The notes: generated by a model not told the origin, from the letters alone. A stretch of 64,000 nt of DNA from Alkalihalobacillus sp047302405 (GCF_047302405.1 NZ_CP154853.1:2976001-3040000); one strand, 5' to 3'. Positions 45,721 through 55,356 are shown, numbered from the stretch's first letter. A program made the numbers and translations.

Positions 45721-46485
45721 ATGTTGACATTGGAGAGAAAAGAACGAATTCTCGACCTTCTTAAAAGACATGAAGTTGTTAAAATTCAAGAGATTATTGC
45801 TGATACCGGTGCCTCCGAATCAACAATACGTCGTGATTTAACCGAGCTTGAACAAGAGAAAAAACTCAAACGTATACACGGTGGGGCAACGTTACGTTCA
45901 AACAAAAGAGATGAACCAACAATGGCTCAAAAATCACTCAAAAACCGTCATGAAAAGGTTGGAATTGCTAAAAAAGCAGCCACTTTTGTTCAAGATGGAG
46001 ATTGTATTTTTTTAGATGCTGGAAGTACAACCTTTGAGATGATTCCTTTTTTAAAGGGCAAAAACATTGAAGTCGTCACAAACGGACTAACAAACATAAC
46101 GGCCTTGCTTGATGCTGATATCCATACTCATGTACTTGGTGGCTATGTCAAAAAAGGGACTCATGCATTTGTAGGAAGAAGTGCAATCGAAACGATGGAG
46201 ACATTCCGTTTTGATTATGTATTTTTAGGAGCAAATGGCATTACAGCAGATGATGGTTGTACAACCCCAGATCCTGAGGAAGCTTTTATTAAATCACATG
46301 CGATCAAATGTGGTCGCCAAGCTTTTGTGCTAGCTGATCATACAAAATTTGGAGATGTTACTTTTTCAAAGCTTACTGATTTAAATAAAGTTACCCTTAT
46401 TACAAGCCAGTACATGCAGGAGCAAAACTCTCTGCTTCACGAGCAAATAACAGCTTTGACCAAACTAGAGGTGGTAAACATATGA
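45721..46485 (+). CDS. fruR: DeoR-family repressor of the fructose operon
   Basis: A 254-residue DeoR regulator. The helix-turn-helix is ERKERILDLLKRHEVVKIQEI followed by TGASESTIRRDLTELEQEKKLKRIHGGA, the DeoR signature. The sugar-phosphate sensor domain has FLDAGSTTFEMIPFLKGK, VVTNGLTN, GGYVKKGTHAFVG and VFLGANGI. It most likely senses fructose 1-phosphate. It is the first gene of fruRKA and overlaps fruK by four bases. Confidence 0.93.
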   Translation: MLTLERKERILDLLKRHEVVKIQEIIADTGASESTIRRDLTELEQEKKLKRIHGGATLRSNKRDEPTMAQKSLKNRHEKVGIAKKAATFVQDGDCIFLDAGSTTFEMIPFLKGKNIEVVTNGLTNITALLDADIHTHVLGGYVKKGTHAFVGRSAIETMETFRFDYVFLGANGITADDGCTTPDPEEAFIKSHAIKCGRQAFVLADHTKFGDVTFSKLTDLNKVTLITSQYMQEQNSLLHEQITALTKLEVVNI

Positions 46486-47399
46486 TTTATACAGTAACAC
46501 TCAATCCCGCACTCGATTATTTCGTCTCCATTGATTCATTTAAAACAAATGAGGTGAACCGTTCCGAGGCAGACCATAAAGCCCCAGGTGGAAAAGGAAT
46601 TAATGTCTCACGTGTTTTAAAACATCTCGGTCATCCAAGCAGCGCCCTTGGTTTTATTGGTGGCTTTACAGGTGAATATATTAAATCGGCCGTCCAGCAA
46701 GAAGGCATTCAAACCGACTTTATTCAAGTCGAAGGTGACACCCGAATTAACGTCAAAATAAAGAGTGACGTTGAATCTGAACTAAATGGTGTCTCACCGA
46801 ATATCTCTTCCGATAATGTTAGAGATCTAGAGAAAAAATTTGAAAAAATGGTTCATGGAGATACCGTGATCCTCTCAGGAAGTGTCCCAAATTCACTGCC
46901 GCCTACTATCTATCAACACTGGACAAGTTTGTTAAAAAAGCGTGGGGTTGAAGTATTTATTGATACGAGTGGACAACCGTTAGTAGAAGCAATTCAGGCA
47001 AAACCGACTTTTATTAAACCCAATCACCACGAACTATCAGAACTTGTGGGCGATTCCATTCAAACCTTTGAAAATGCCGTACCTCACATTCAATCTTTAG
47101 TTGATTCAGGTATTGATTACGTCCTATTGACCTATGCTGGAGACGGTGCATTATTGGCGACAAGAAAACAAATTCTAACCGCTAATACCCCTAATGGCAT
47201 CGTCAAAAATTCAATTGGTGCTGGGGATTCAACGGTTGCCGGTTTTGTGAGTGCCCAAAAAGAAGGAATGGAACTTGCAGATGCCTTCCGATTTGCGATT
47301 GCAACAGGAAGTGCGACTGCCTTCTCCACCGGCTTAGCCAAACGTCCAAAAGTCGAGTCTTTGCTAGCTGACATTCAAATTACACCTTATCAACAATAA
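46482..47399 (+). CDS. fruK: 1-phosphofructokinase
   Basis: Phosphorylates fructose 1-phosphate, the product of FruA, to fructose 1,6-bisphosphate. A 305-residue PfkB-family kinase: MIYTVTLNPALDYFVSID and PGGKGINVSRVLKHLGH at the N-terminus, VILSGSVPNSLPP in the middle, and KNSIGAGDSTVAGF with the catalytic aspartate near residues 244-257. It follows fruR with an ATGA overlap and precedes fruA by 28 bases. Confidence 0.95.
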   Translation: MIYTVTLNPALDYFVSIDSFKTNEVNRSEADHKAPGGKGINVSRVLKHLGHPSSALGFIGGFTGEYIKSAVQQEGIQTDFIQVEGDTRINVKIKSDVESELNGVSPNISSDNVRDLEKKFEKMVHGDTVILSGSVPNSLPPTIYQHWTSLLKKRGVEVFIDTSGQPLVEAIQAKPTFIKPNHHELSELVGDSIQTFENAVPHIQSLVDSGIDYVLLTYAGDGALLATRKQILTANTPNGIVKNSIGAGDSTVAGFVSAQKEGMELADAFRFAIATGSATAFSTGLAKRPKVESLLADIQITPYQQ

Positions 47400-47427
47400 A
47401 TAGCTATAACGAAAGGGGAAAAAAGAA

Positions 47428-49314
47428 ATGAAAATCTCTGATCTATTAAAAAAAGACACAATGATTCTTAACCTTTCCTCCTCCTCAAAAGAAGAAGTTC
47501 TAGATGAATTAATCGTCAAACTTGATGAGGCCGGAAAATTAAACGATCGAACAAAATATAAAGAAGCGATCCTTACTCGTGAGCAACAAAGTACAACAGG
47601 TTTAGGTGAAGGTATTGCCATTCCGCATGCCAAAACGGCTGCTGTCAAAACTCCTGCTATTGCGTTTGGTCGCTCAACGTCTGGCATTGATTTTGAAGCA
47701 CTTGATGGACAACCAAGCCATTTATTCTTTATGATTGCTGCATCAGAAGGAGCTAATAACGAACATTTAGCCACTCTTTCAAAACTATCTACTTTTTTAA
47801 TGGACGAAAACTTCCGTAAAAACTTGCTAGAAGCTGCTTCATTAGAAGATATTATTGCAACCATAGACAATAAAGAGGCTGAAGAAGCAAAAATAGAACA
47901 AGAGGAAGAAAATGCAAGCGTTTCCGAAGATTCTGAAAAATTATTATTAGGTGTAACAGGCTGTCCAACTGGTATTGCTCACACTTATATGGCCGCCGAT
48001 GCCCTAAAAAAAGAAGCAAAGGAACGCGGTTATAAAATTAAAGTAGAAACAAATGGCTCTGGTGGAGTAAAAGGTAAACTAACCAAAGAAGACATCGAAA
48101 AAGCAGACGGAATTATTGTAGCTGCAGATACAAAAGTCGACATGGACCGCTTTGATGGCAAACGAATTGTCATCGCTCCTGTTGCTGATGGTGTCCGTAA
48201 ACCTGGTCTCCTTATAGACCGAGCCCTTTCTGGAAAAGAACCAACTTACCGAGGAAGTGGTAATCAATCAAATGATGCTGATACCAATGCAAGTAAAAAA
48301 TCTGTTGGGGCAAGTATTTATAAACATCTCATGAACGGTGTTTCCAACATGTTACCATTTGTTATCGGTGGTGGTATTTTAATTGCTTTAAGTTTTGTCT
48401 TTGAAACTCTCTTTGGGCAAGATAACTTTATTCGTGAAATCCTTATGACCATTGGTGGAGAGAATGCCTTTGCCCTCTTTATCCCAGTGCTCGCTGCCTT
48501 TATCGCGATGAGTATCGCTGACCGTCCAGGGTTTGCTCCAGGTTTAATTGCGGGTTATATGGCATTCAATAATGATGCAGGCTTTTTAGGTGGATTAATT
48601 GCCGGTTTCTTAGCTGGCTATGTTGCCTTACTCGTGCGCAGACTATTATCACAAATGCCTCAATCATTAGAAGGACTTAGAACGATTCTGTTTACACCAA
48701 TACTCAATATTTTAATCACAGGTAGCATCATGTTTTTCTTAGTTGCCCCATTAGCCTCTGTCAATTTAGGTTTACAAAACTGGCTTGGGAATTTAGGGAC
48801 AGGAAACATGGTCATTTTGGGAATTGTCCTTGGAGCCATGATGGCAATTGACATGGGCGGTCCAATTAACAAAGCCGCTTATACTTTTGGTATTGCGATG
48901 CTAGATGCTGGAAACCTTGGTCCACAAGCAGCGGTAATGGCTGCCGGAATGGTTCCACCACTAGGTATAGCGCTCGCGACAACCTTTTGGAAACATAAAT
49001 TTACAAAACAACAACGAGAATCAGGTCGTACAAATTATATTCTCGGAGCATCCTTTATTACAGAAGGAGCAATCCCATTTGCTGCTGCCGATCCCATCCG
49101 TGTCATTTCAGCTAGTGTAATTGGTGCTGCGGTTGCCGGTGGATTAACAGGCTTATTTCAAATTGCCTTACCTGCTCCACACGGTGGAATCTTTACGATG
49201 TTCCTCGTGAACGGATCGACTTTCTCTTATATCGGACTATATGCATTAGCCATTCTTATTGGTTCTGTTATAACCGGAGTCATTTATGGCGTTATTAAAA
49301 AACCAATTTCATAA
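47428..49314 (+). CDS. fruA: Fructose-specific PTS enzyme IIABC
   Basis: Imports fructose with phosphorylation to fructose 1-phosphate. The 628 residues hold IIA (about 1-150; phospho-His67 in EGIAIPHAKT), IIB (about 170-270; phospho-Cys179 in GVTGCPTGIAHTYMAADAL) and IIC (about 290-628; eight or more membrane segments, with PGFAPGLIAGYMA and ITEGAIPFAAADP). The domain order A-B-C is that of Bacillus FruA. The ribosome site is AAAGGGG. A strong terminator follows. Confidence 0.96.
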   Translation: MKISDLLKKDTMILNLSSSSKEEVLDELIVKLDEAGKLNDRTKYKEAILTREQQSTTGLGEGIAIPHAKTAAVKTPAIAFGRSTSGIDFEALDGQPSHLFFMIAASEGANNEHLATLSKLSTFLMDENFRKNLLEAASLEDIIATIDNKEAEEAKIEQEEENASVSEDSEKLLLGVTGCPTGIAHTYMAADALKKEAKERGYKIKVETNGSGGVKGKLTKEDIEKADGIIVAADTKVDMDRFDGKRIVIAPVADGVRKPGLLIDRALSGKEPTYRGSGNQSNDADTNASKKSVGASIYKHLMNGVSNMLPFVIGGGILIALSFVFETLFGQDNFIREILMTIGGENAFALFIPVLAAFIAMSIADRPGFAPGLIAGYMAFNNDAGFLGGLIAGFLAGYVALLVRRLLSQMPQSLEGLRTILFTPILNILITGSIMFFLVAPLASVNLGLQNWLGNLGTGNMVILGIVLGAMMAIDMGGPINKAAYTFGIAMLDAGNLGPQAAVMAAGMVPPLGIALATTFWKHKFTKQQRESGRTNYILGASFITEGAIPFAAADPIRVISASVIGAAVAGGLTGLFQIALPAPHGGIFTMFLVNGSTFSYIGLYALAILIGSVITGVIYGVIKKPIS

Positions 49315-49336
49315 ATCAGTTGAAGTTAACTAAAGA

Positions 49337-49380
49337 AAAGGTAGATGTGAGTTATTTTACTCGTGCATCTACCTTTTTTT
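49337..49380 (+). terminator. Terminator of fruRKA
   Basis: AAAGGTAGATG and CATCTACCTTT form the stem, followed by a T run. A similar hairpin (GTAGATGTGAG ... CTCATCTGC) ends the CdaR gene at 60441-60485, and both are followed by the same degenerate repeat family. Confidence 0.9.
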
Positions 49381-49384
49381 GTAA

Positions 49385-49610
49385 TTATTTGTACCGTAAT
49401 TTTTGCTGAGCGAGGATTTCATTACAGAATATGGGTTTTTCATACCCTAATTTCGTCATTCTGCTGGTTTCATTACCTATTACCGTTTATTCGCACCCTA
49501 ATCTCGCCATGTGGCTACTTTCATTACTTATTACCATTTTTTCGTACCCTAATTCCTGCCTCACTCTAGTTTCATTACCAATCACTACCTTTTTGCTCTA
49601 ATCCTTTACT
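49385..49610. repeat. Degenerate 51-bp repeat block downstream of fruA
   Basis: About four and a half units with the core ACCCTAA at 49393 (ACCGTAA), 49444, 49495, 49546 and 49595 (GCTCTAA), and TTTCATTAC in each. The spacing is 51, 51, 51 and 49 bases. The same family appears at 60.5 kb. The remaining bases up to the next gene hold no other recognised element. Confidence 0.8.
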
Positions 49611-49723
49611 CTTAACTAAATTAACCATTTGAATCTATTCGCTTTAATGTTACAATTTTAATCGCGTGTGTAAAGAGAGCCTTTGCATCCCGAAAAATTA
49701 ATATTGATGTAGGTGAAGTGAAA

Positions 49724-50335
49724 ATGGTTTGGGAAACACTTAATATTATTGGAACAATTGCCTTTGCCATTAGTGGTGCAATCGTCGCAATTGAAGAAAA
49801 ATATGATATTCTCGGTGTTTTAGTTTTAGGTTTTGTAACAGCTTTTGGTGGAGGTGCGATTCGAAACTTATTAATAGGAGCTCCCGTTTCTCTCCTTTGG
49901 GATCAAGCCCTTCTATTTAGTTTAGCCCTTGTCACCATTATTATTGTTTTCTTATTAAAAGATGTGTGGATCAATTATTTAAAACGGGTCATCATTTTTG
50001 ATGCCATGGGACTGGCTGCGTTTGCGATACAAGGAGCCATGCTTGCCAATGAAAATGGCTTACCATTAGTGGCAGTTGCAACGGCAGCAGTTTTAACCGG
50101 ATCAGGTGGAGGAATGGTCCGAGATGTGTTAGCTGGCAGAAAACCGGTTATTTTTAGAGATGAAATTTATGCATTATGGGCAATGCTTGCTGGACTCCTT
50201 ATCGGTTTAGGACTCATAACGGCACCATATATGTTCTACACTCTCTTTGTTATTATCGTCGTCTTGAGAATGTTATCGGTACGATTTAACTGGACCTTAC
50301 CTAAATACAGTGATGTTCAGAAAATTTATAAATAG
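49724..50335 (+). CDS. TRIC-type cation channel protein (UPF0126, YvgT-like)
   Basis: A 203-residue membrane protein with seven hydrophobic segments in two repeated halves. Each half has a glycine-rich motif: TAFGGGAIRNLLIG near residue 42 and TGSGGGMVRDVLAGRKP near residue 127, the potassium-binding motifs of the TRIC fold. IFDAMGLAAFAIQGA opens the second half. ATG at 49724 is preferred over the GTG at 49718, which crowds the AGGTG ribosome site. Its role here is unknown. Confidence 0.88.
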   Translation: MVWETLNIIGTIAFAISGAIVAIEEKYDILGVLVLGFVTAFGGGAIRNLLIGAPVSLLWDQALLFSLALVTIIIVFLLKDVWINYLKRVIIFDAMGLAAFAIQGAMLANENGLPLVAVATAAVLTGSGGGMVRDVLAGRKPVIFRDEIYALWAMLAGLLIGLGLITAPYMFYTLFVIIVVLRMLSVRFNWTLPKYSDVQKIYK

Positions 50336-50337
50336 AA

Positions 50338-50384
50338 GTATAACCCTTAGAGTCGTTGTTGCGGTTCTGGGGGTTATTTTTTGA
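50338..50384 (+). terminator. Probable terminator of the TRIC gene
   Basis: TAACCC pairs with GGGTTA across a 20-base interval, with a TTTTTT tail. Confidence 0.55.
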
Positions 50385-50536
50385 ATGGAGCAGAGTATTT
50401 TCTAGAGTTCCCCACCGCTCCATGAGCTACTACTCTCCCACAAGCGATAATATTTATTCCTTTTTTATTTAAATGCATTTGCTGTTAAATCAATTAATTT
50501 GCTATACTTTTGAAGATGAAAAAGGAAAAATAGGTG

Positions 50537-52330
50537 ATGAAATTGTTTGAGTTATTGCTCTTAATGTTAGAGAGACTTGGTTTGATTGTCATGCTCGCTT
50601 TTATTGCCACTAGGCTGCGTTTTTTTAAGGATATGATTTATTCGTCTCAGCTTACAGGGAAGCAGCAACTAACAGCTATTATATTTTTTAGCCTTTTTGG
50701 AATTATCGGCACGTATTCAGGGGTCACTTTCCGCTCTGAATCATTAGATTTAAACCGCTTTCTCATTAGCTTATCTGATGATGAGGCGATCGCTAATTTT
50801 CGTGTAATCGGGGTCACTTTAGCAGGGTTATTCGGTGGTTACAAAGTGGGAATTGGAGCTGGGCTCATTGCCGGTGGACACCGTATGTTACTTGGTGGAT
50901 TTACTGGGTTCGCCTGCGGTGTAGCAACAATATTAGCTGGGGCTTTATCTGCTTATTATTCAAAAAAGAATCCCAAAGTACTCTCTCAGCCAAAACTGAT
51001 CTTTTTTCTTGGTGCCTTTGCCGAAACCGTGCAGATGATTTTGATTCTTTTATTAGCTAGACCGACATCACAGGCAATCGATTTAGTCCAAACGATCGGG
51101 ATACCGATGATTGTCGCCAATGGATTAGGATGTATGCTCTTTCTTTTAATCATCCGAAATGTACAAAGAGCTGAGCATAAAATGGGAGCGTTACAAGCAC
51201 AAAAAAGTTTACGAATTGCTGAACAAACGTTAACTTTTTTAAAACGAGGATTAAATACTGAATCTGCTTCAGAAGTTTGTACCATTCTTTACAAGGAATT
51301 AAACGTCGCTGGAGTAGCGATGACCAACCAAAAATCGATCCTTGCCCATATTGGTTTAGCGAATGATCATCATATCGCCAACCTCCCGATTCAAACACAA
51401 ATTACTTGGGAAGCGATAAAACGAAAAGAAATGGTGATTGCTAACGATAAAAGTATTCATTGTAATCAACCAAATTGTCCTTTAGGAGCAGCTGTAATCG
51501 CCCCATTAACGATCCGAAATGAGGTTGTTGGAACCTTAAAATTTTATTTTCACTCCGAAAAAGAAATTACGCCACTTGAGACTGAAATGTTAGCTGGCTT
51601 AACGAACTTATTAAGCAGTCAATTGGAGCTAGCAGAAGCGGATCGCTCTTATCAATTAGCAAAAGAAGCGGAAATAAATGCCCTGCAAGCTCAAATAAGT
51701 CCGCATTTCCTTTTTAATACACTAAACACGATTATTTCATTAATACGGATGGATCCAGATAAAGCTCGAAAAATGCTTCATAACTTATCTCAGTTTTTAC
51801 GACAAAATGTGTCATCAACTACAACGAGCCTACATTCAGTCGAAGATGAACTAAAACATATTCAATCTTATTTATCAATTGAAGAAACTAGGTTTGAAGA
51901 ACGTTTTTTCATTTCTTATCATATTGATAAACATTGTTTACATACAGCCATTCCTCCTCTCACACTTCAGCCAATCGTGGAAAATGCCGTTAAGCATGGT
52001 TTTAAAGATAAAGAAGGCCATTGTCATTTAACGATAGCGATTAAAGAGCAAGATACGACAGTTCTGCTTTCTGTCACAGATAACGGACAAGGTTTTGACA
52101 CTAAAGAAATGGATTGGCTTGGCAAAAAGATAGCTCCTTCCACTTCTGGTACTGGGATTGGGCTTTATAATATTAATAAACGTTTACAAATGAAATTCGG
52201 ATCCGAATCGGCTTTACAAATTCAATCAAAAATAAATGAAGGAACGACTATTTATTTTACAATCCCCAAAATGAGTAGAAAGGAGATAAACAATGAACCA
52301 ACGACCGATTCGAACACTAATTGTCGATGA
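50537..52330 (+). CDS. lytS: LytS-type sensor histidine kinase
   Basis: A 597-residue sensor. The N-terminus is a 5TM-LYT receptor (MLERLGLIVMLAFIATRLRFF; VTFRSESLDLNRFLI; GLIAGGHRMLLGGFTGFACG). A GAF-like domain follows at about 225-360, then the LytS kinase core QISPHFLFNTLNTI with the phospho-histidine, and the ATPase part with PIVENAVKHGF and DNGQGFD. 5TM-LYT kinases respond to pyruvate in known cases. It overlaps lytT by 38 bases. ATG at 50537 or GTG at 50534 are both possible starts. Confidence 0.93.
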   Translation: MKLFELLLLMLERLGLIVMLAFIATRLRFFKDMIYSSQLTGKQQLTAIIFFSLFGIIGTYSGVTFRSESLDLNRFLISLSDDEAIANFRVIGVTLAGLFGGYKVGIGAGLIAGGHRMLLGGFTGFACGVATILAGALSAYYSKKNPKVLSQPKLIFFLGAFAETVQMILILLLARPTSQAIDLVQTIGIPMIVANGLGCMLFLLIIRNVQRAEHKMGALQAQKSLRIAEQTLTFLKRGLNTESASEVCTILYKELNVAGVAMTNQKSILAHIGLANDHHIANLPIQTQITWEAIKRKEMVIANDKSIHCNQPNCPLGAAVIAPLTIRNEVVGTLKFYFHSEKEITPLETEMLAGLTNLLSSQLELAEADRSYQLAKEAEINALQAQISPHFLFNTLNTIISLIRMDPDKARKMLHNLSQFLRQNVSSTTTSLHSVEDELKHIQSYLSIEETRFEERFFISYHIDKHCLHTAIPPLTLQPIVENAVKHGFKDKEGHCHLTIAIKEQDTTVLLSVTDNGQGFDTKEMDWLGKKIAPSTSGTGIGLYNINKRLQMKFGSESALQIQSKINEGTTIYFTIPKMSRKEINNEPTTDSNTNCR

Positions 52331-53033
52331 TGAAAAATATAGCCGTGAAGAACTAATCTTTTTATTACAAGCTTATTCAGAAATTGAAATCATCGGACAA
52401 GCTTCCACAGGTCACGAAGCCGTTGCTAAAATTATAGAATTGCAGCCTGAACTTCTCTTCCTTGATATCGAGATGCCGGGTATGACTGGTACGGAGGTTG
52501 CTTCTGTCTTAAAAGAAATGCAAAGTCCCCCATATGTAATTTTTGCGACTGCCTATCCCCAATTTGCTGTCGAAGCTTTTCAAGTTCAGGCAAAAGGATA
52601 TTTATTAAAACCGATCGACGAATCGCAGCTCACTGAAACAATTGAACATATCAAAACGTTAAAGTTAAGTACGACTGGACAGCTAGAAACGACAGAGGTC
52701 AGTCAAGGGAAATTGGCAGTGGAAACGGAAGGCTCCATTATTTTTCTCGCCCCTGAACAAATTCAATTTGTTTATCGTGATGATAAAAGTACGAAGGTGG
52801 TAACAAGTGAGCATTCATATGAAACCAAAATGACTTTAAAGGAATTAGAAGCACGACTAACACCTTTTTCCTTTTTCCGTGTCCATAAAAGTTATCTTGT
52901 CAACACTTCTTATATAACGGGAATGAATCCATGGTTTAATGGAGCCTATCAACTCCAGTTAAGAGGCTCCACCGAACAGATACCTGTCAGCCGAAATTAT
53001 GTAAAACCGTTAAGAGCGAAAATTGAATTATAA
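52293..53033 (+). CDS. lytT: LytT-type response regulator (LytTR DNA-binding domain)
   Basis: A 246-residue regulator. The receiver domain starts RTLIVDDEKYSREEL with the phospho-aspartate in LLFLDIEMPGMTG near residue 57 and KPIDESQL at its end. The LytTR domain covers about 140-245 (IFLAPEQIQFVYRDDKSTKVV; FFRVHKSYLVN; QIPVSRNYVKPLRAKI). AAAGGAGAT precedes the ATG. It is coupled to lytS and probably controls the cstA-like gene downstream, in whose upstream region direct repeats with a LytTR-like spacing are seen. Confidence 0.93.
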   Translation: MNQRPIRTLIVDDEKYSREELIFLLQAYSEIEIIGQASTGHEAVAKIIELQPELLFLDIEMPGMTGTEVASVLKEMQSPPYVIFATAYPQFAVEAFQVQAKGYLLKPIDESQLTETIEHIKTLKLSTTGQLETTEVSQGKLAVETEGSIIFLAPEQIQFVYRDDKSTKVVTSEHSYETKMTLKELEARLTPFSFFRVHKSYLVNTSYITGMNPWFNGAYQLQLRGSTEQIPVSRNYVKPLRAKIEL

Positions 53034-53046
53034 ACATTTAACCCTA

Positions 53047-53104
53047 GGTAGCTCGATTATAACTGTTTGTTAATTGCAGTTATGGTTTGAGCTATTTTTT
53101 TTCG
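53047..53104 (+). terminator. Terminator of lytST
   Basis: TAGCTC...ATAACTG pairs with CAGTTAT...GAGCTA (a few unpaired bases inside the stem), followed by eight T. Confidence 0.8.
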
Positions 53105-53114
53105 TACCTTAACT

Positions 53115-53730
53115 TGACAAGTGATAGGCACTTGTCGAACTGCTTCGAACTTCATCGACGGCTTTGATTCCTTTTGCGGCTCTTATTCAACTGCTTCGGG
53201 TTTCATTGACGGCTTTTGATTCCCTTTCACGCTCTTTTTCAACTGCTTCGGGTTTCATTGACGGCTTTTGATTCCCTTTCACGCTCTTTTTCAACTGCTT
53301 CGGGTTTCATTGACGGTCTTTGATTCCCTTTCACGCTCTTTTTCAATTGCTTCAGGCTTCATTGACCGCCTTTGATTCCCTTTCACTCTCTTTTTCAATT
53401 GCTTCAGGCTTCATTGACCGCCTTTGATTCCCTTTCACGCTCTTTTTCAATTGCTTCAGGCTTCATTGACCGCCTTTGATTCCCTTTCACACTCTTTTTC
53501 AATTGCTTCAGGCTTCATTGACCGCCTTTGATTCCCTTTCACGCTCTTGTTCAACGGCTTCCGACTTCATTGACACTCTTTGATTCCCTTTGCGGCTCTT
53601 ATTCAACGGCTTCCGACTTCATTGACACTCTTTGATTCCCTTTGCGGCTCTTATTCAACGGCTTCCGACTTCAGCGTCCCTCTATGATTCCCTCTCCCAC
53701 ACTTTTTCAATAAGTGCCTGTCACTTGTCG
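53115..53730. repeat. 52-bp tandem repeat block with inverted ends, between lytT and cstA
   Basis: Eleven units with GATTCC at 53166, 53218 and every 52 bases to 53686. The unit includes GCTTCGGGTTTCATTGACGG and TTTGATTCCCTTTCACGCTC in variable form. The block is bounded by GACAAGTGATAGGCACTT (53116-53133) and, inverted with one mismatch, AAGTGCCTGTCACTTGTC (53712-53729). No gene is contained. Confidence 0.92.
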
Positions 53731-53750
53731 AATTTCATCGAACTTTGATC

Positions 53751-53803
53751 CTGCATCTTAGATTAAGATATTGACATCTTAATCTCATTATTTTGCATCT
53801 TGT
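53751..53803 (+). promoter_or_regulatory. Three direct repeats upstream of cstA, possible LytT site
   Basis: CATCTT occurs at 53753, 53775 and 53796, spaced 22 and 21 bases, in related surroundings (GCATCTTAG, ACATCTTAA, GCATCTTGT). Two helical turns is the spacing expected for LytTR-type regulators, which bind paired direct repeats. Confidence 0.45.
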
Positions 53804-53849
53804 CACAAAAACGCTCACAAATGTGAAGGTTTTATGTACACTTGGTCTA

Positions 53850-53863
53850 TGAAAACGCATACG
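53850..53863. promoter_or_regulatory. Candidate CcpA (cre) site before cstA
   Basis: TGAAAACGCATACG matches the cre consensus with one mismatch (final A changed to G). It lies 6 bases before the ribosome site, where CcpA would block transcription. Confidence 0.45.
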
Positions 53864-53884
53864 AAAGATTAGGAGGAACAAATT

Positions 53885-55339
53885 ATGATTACTTTTTTAG
53901 TGAGTATTGCACTATTAATTATAGGTTATTTTACTTACGGGAAAATTGTTGAGAAAATTTTCCAACCAAAGCAAGAGCGAGTCACTCCTGCGTACTCTAA
54001 TGGCGATGGTGTCGACTACTTACCAATGCACAAAAATAAAAATTTACTGATCCAATTAATTAGTATCGCAGGTGTTGGGCCAATCTTTGGACCGATTATG
54101 GGGGCCTTATACGGACCAGTTGCCTTCATCTGGATTGTAGTAGGCTGTATTTTCGCCGGAGCGGTTCACGATTATTTAACGGGTATGATTTCGATCCGTA
54201 ACGGTGGAGCTCACTTACCAGAACTTGCTGGACGATTTTTAGGAAAAGCGATGAAACATGTCGTGAACGCTTTTTCCATTTTATTACTACTATTAGTAGG
54301 TACAGTATTCGTTGCATCACCTGCTGGCCTTTTATACGACTTAACGAACGGTGTTATACCCGTCATTGTGTTCGTCGTCCTTATCTTTATTTATTTCTTA
54401 TTAGCAACGATCTTACCTATTAATAAAATTATCGGTACGTTTTATCCTTATTTAGGAGCTATCTTATTAGTAAGTACACTTGGTGTTGGTGGTGCTCTTG
54501 TTGTGACTGGTGCTCCAATTCCTGAATTATCATTTACCAATACACATCCAGCGGGAGCTGCTATCTTCCCACTATTATTCTTAACAATTTCTTGTGGTGC
54601 CTTATCTGGTTTCCATGCAACGCAATCACCAATCATTTCGCGTACAACACAAAATGAGGGTCAAGGTCGTCGTATATTCTTTGGAGCTATGATTGCAGAA
54701 GGTATTATCGCAATGATTTGGGCAGCTGCTGCTATGAGCCTATTTGATGGACCTGTTTCATTAAATGAATTGATTAACACGATTGGTACTGGTGGTATCG
54801 TAAATGAAGTATCTACTTTGTTACTGGGTTCTATTTTCGGTACAATTGCTGTAATTGGAATCATCTTATTACCAATTACATCTGGTGATACTGCATTCCG
54901 TAGTGCTCGTATGATTATTGCGGACTATATTAAAGTACCTCAAAAGAAAATCATGAACCGTATGTTAATTGCTGCCCCATTATTTATTACGTCAATCATT
55001 TTAACAACTGTTGACTTTACAATGCTTTGGCAATACTTTAACTGGGCTAACCAATCGACGGCTGTTATTGCCCTTTGGATTGGAGCGATGTTCTTATATG
55101 TCGCTAAACGCAATTACTGGATTGCCATCTTCCCAGCATGGTTTATGACAATGACAGCATCTACTTATATTGCAAATGCACCAATTGGCTTTAACTTACC
55201 AATGAATATCTCTCTTATCTTTGGTGGTATTTTCACGGTCCTTCTCACATTCTTATTCTTTAAGTTTGCTGCGAGAAACCGCAAAAACAATATCCCAATT
55301 GAAGACGATGTTTCTGATTGGAAACCTGATGTCGCTTAA
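53885..55339 (+). CDS. cstA: CstA-family transporter, short form (probable pyruvate or peptide uptake)
   Basis: A 484-residue membrane protein with about 12-13 hydrophobic segments. The CstA core is clear: GVGPIFGPIMGALYGPVAF, HDYLTGMISIRNGG, SGFHATQSPIISRTTQNE and ILLPITSGDTAFRSARMI. It is shorter than Escherichia coli CstA (about 700 residues), lacking the extra C-terminal part, as is common in Bacillus. In E. coli the relative BtsT takes up pyruvate under a LytS/LytT-type system (BtsS/BtsR); the lytST neighbours suggest the same here. AGGAGG precedes the ATG. Confidence 0.9.
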   Translation: MITFLVSIALLIIGYFTYGKIVEKIFQPKQERVTPAYSNGDGVDYLPMHKNKNLLIQLISIAGVGPIFGPIMGALYGPVAFIWIVVGCIFAGAVHDYLTGMISIRNGGAHLPELAGRFLGKAMKHVVNAFSILLLLLVGTVFVASPAGLLYDLTNGVIPVIVFVVLIFIYFLLATILPINKIIGTFYPYLGAILLVSTLGVGGALVVTGAPIPELSFTNTHPAGAAIFPLLFLTISCGALSGFHATQSPIISRTTQNEGQGRRIFFGAMIAEGIIAMIWAAAAMSLFDGPVSLNELINTIGTGGIVNEVSTLLLGSIFGTIAVIGIILLPITSGDTAFRSARMIIADYIKVPQKKIMNRMLIAAPLFITSIILTTVDFTMLWQYFNWANQSTAVIALWIGAMFLYVAKRNYWIAIFPAWFMTMTASTYIANAPIGFNLPMNISLIFGGIFTVLLTFLFFKFAARNRKNNIPIEDDVSDWKPDVA

Positions 55340-55356
55340 TAAATTAACCTAATATT

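Noticed and set aside
49363..49569. A 68-codon plus-strand frame after fruA.
   Set aside because: It begins in the terminator and runs through the 51-bp repeat block; no ribosome site.
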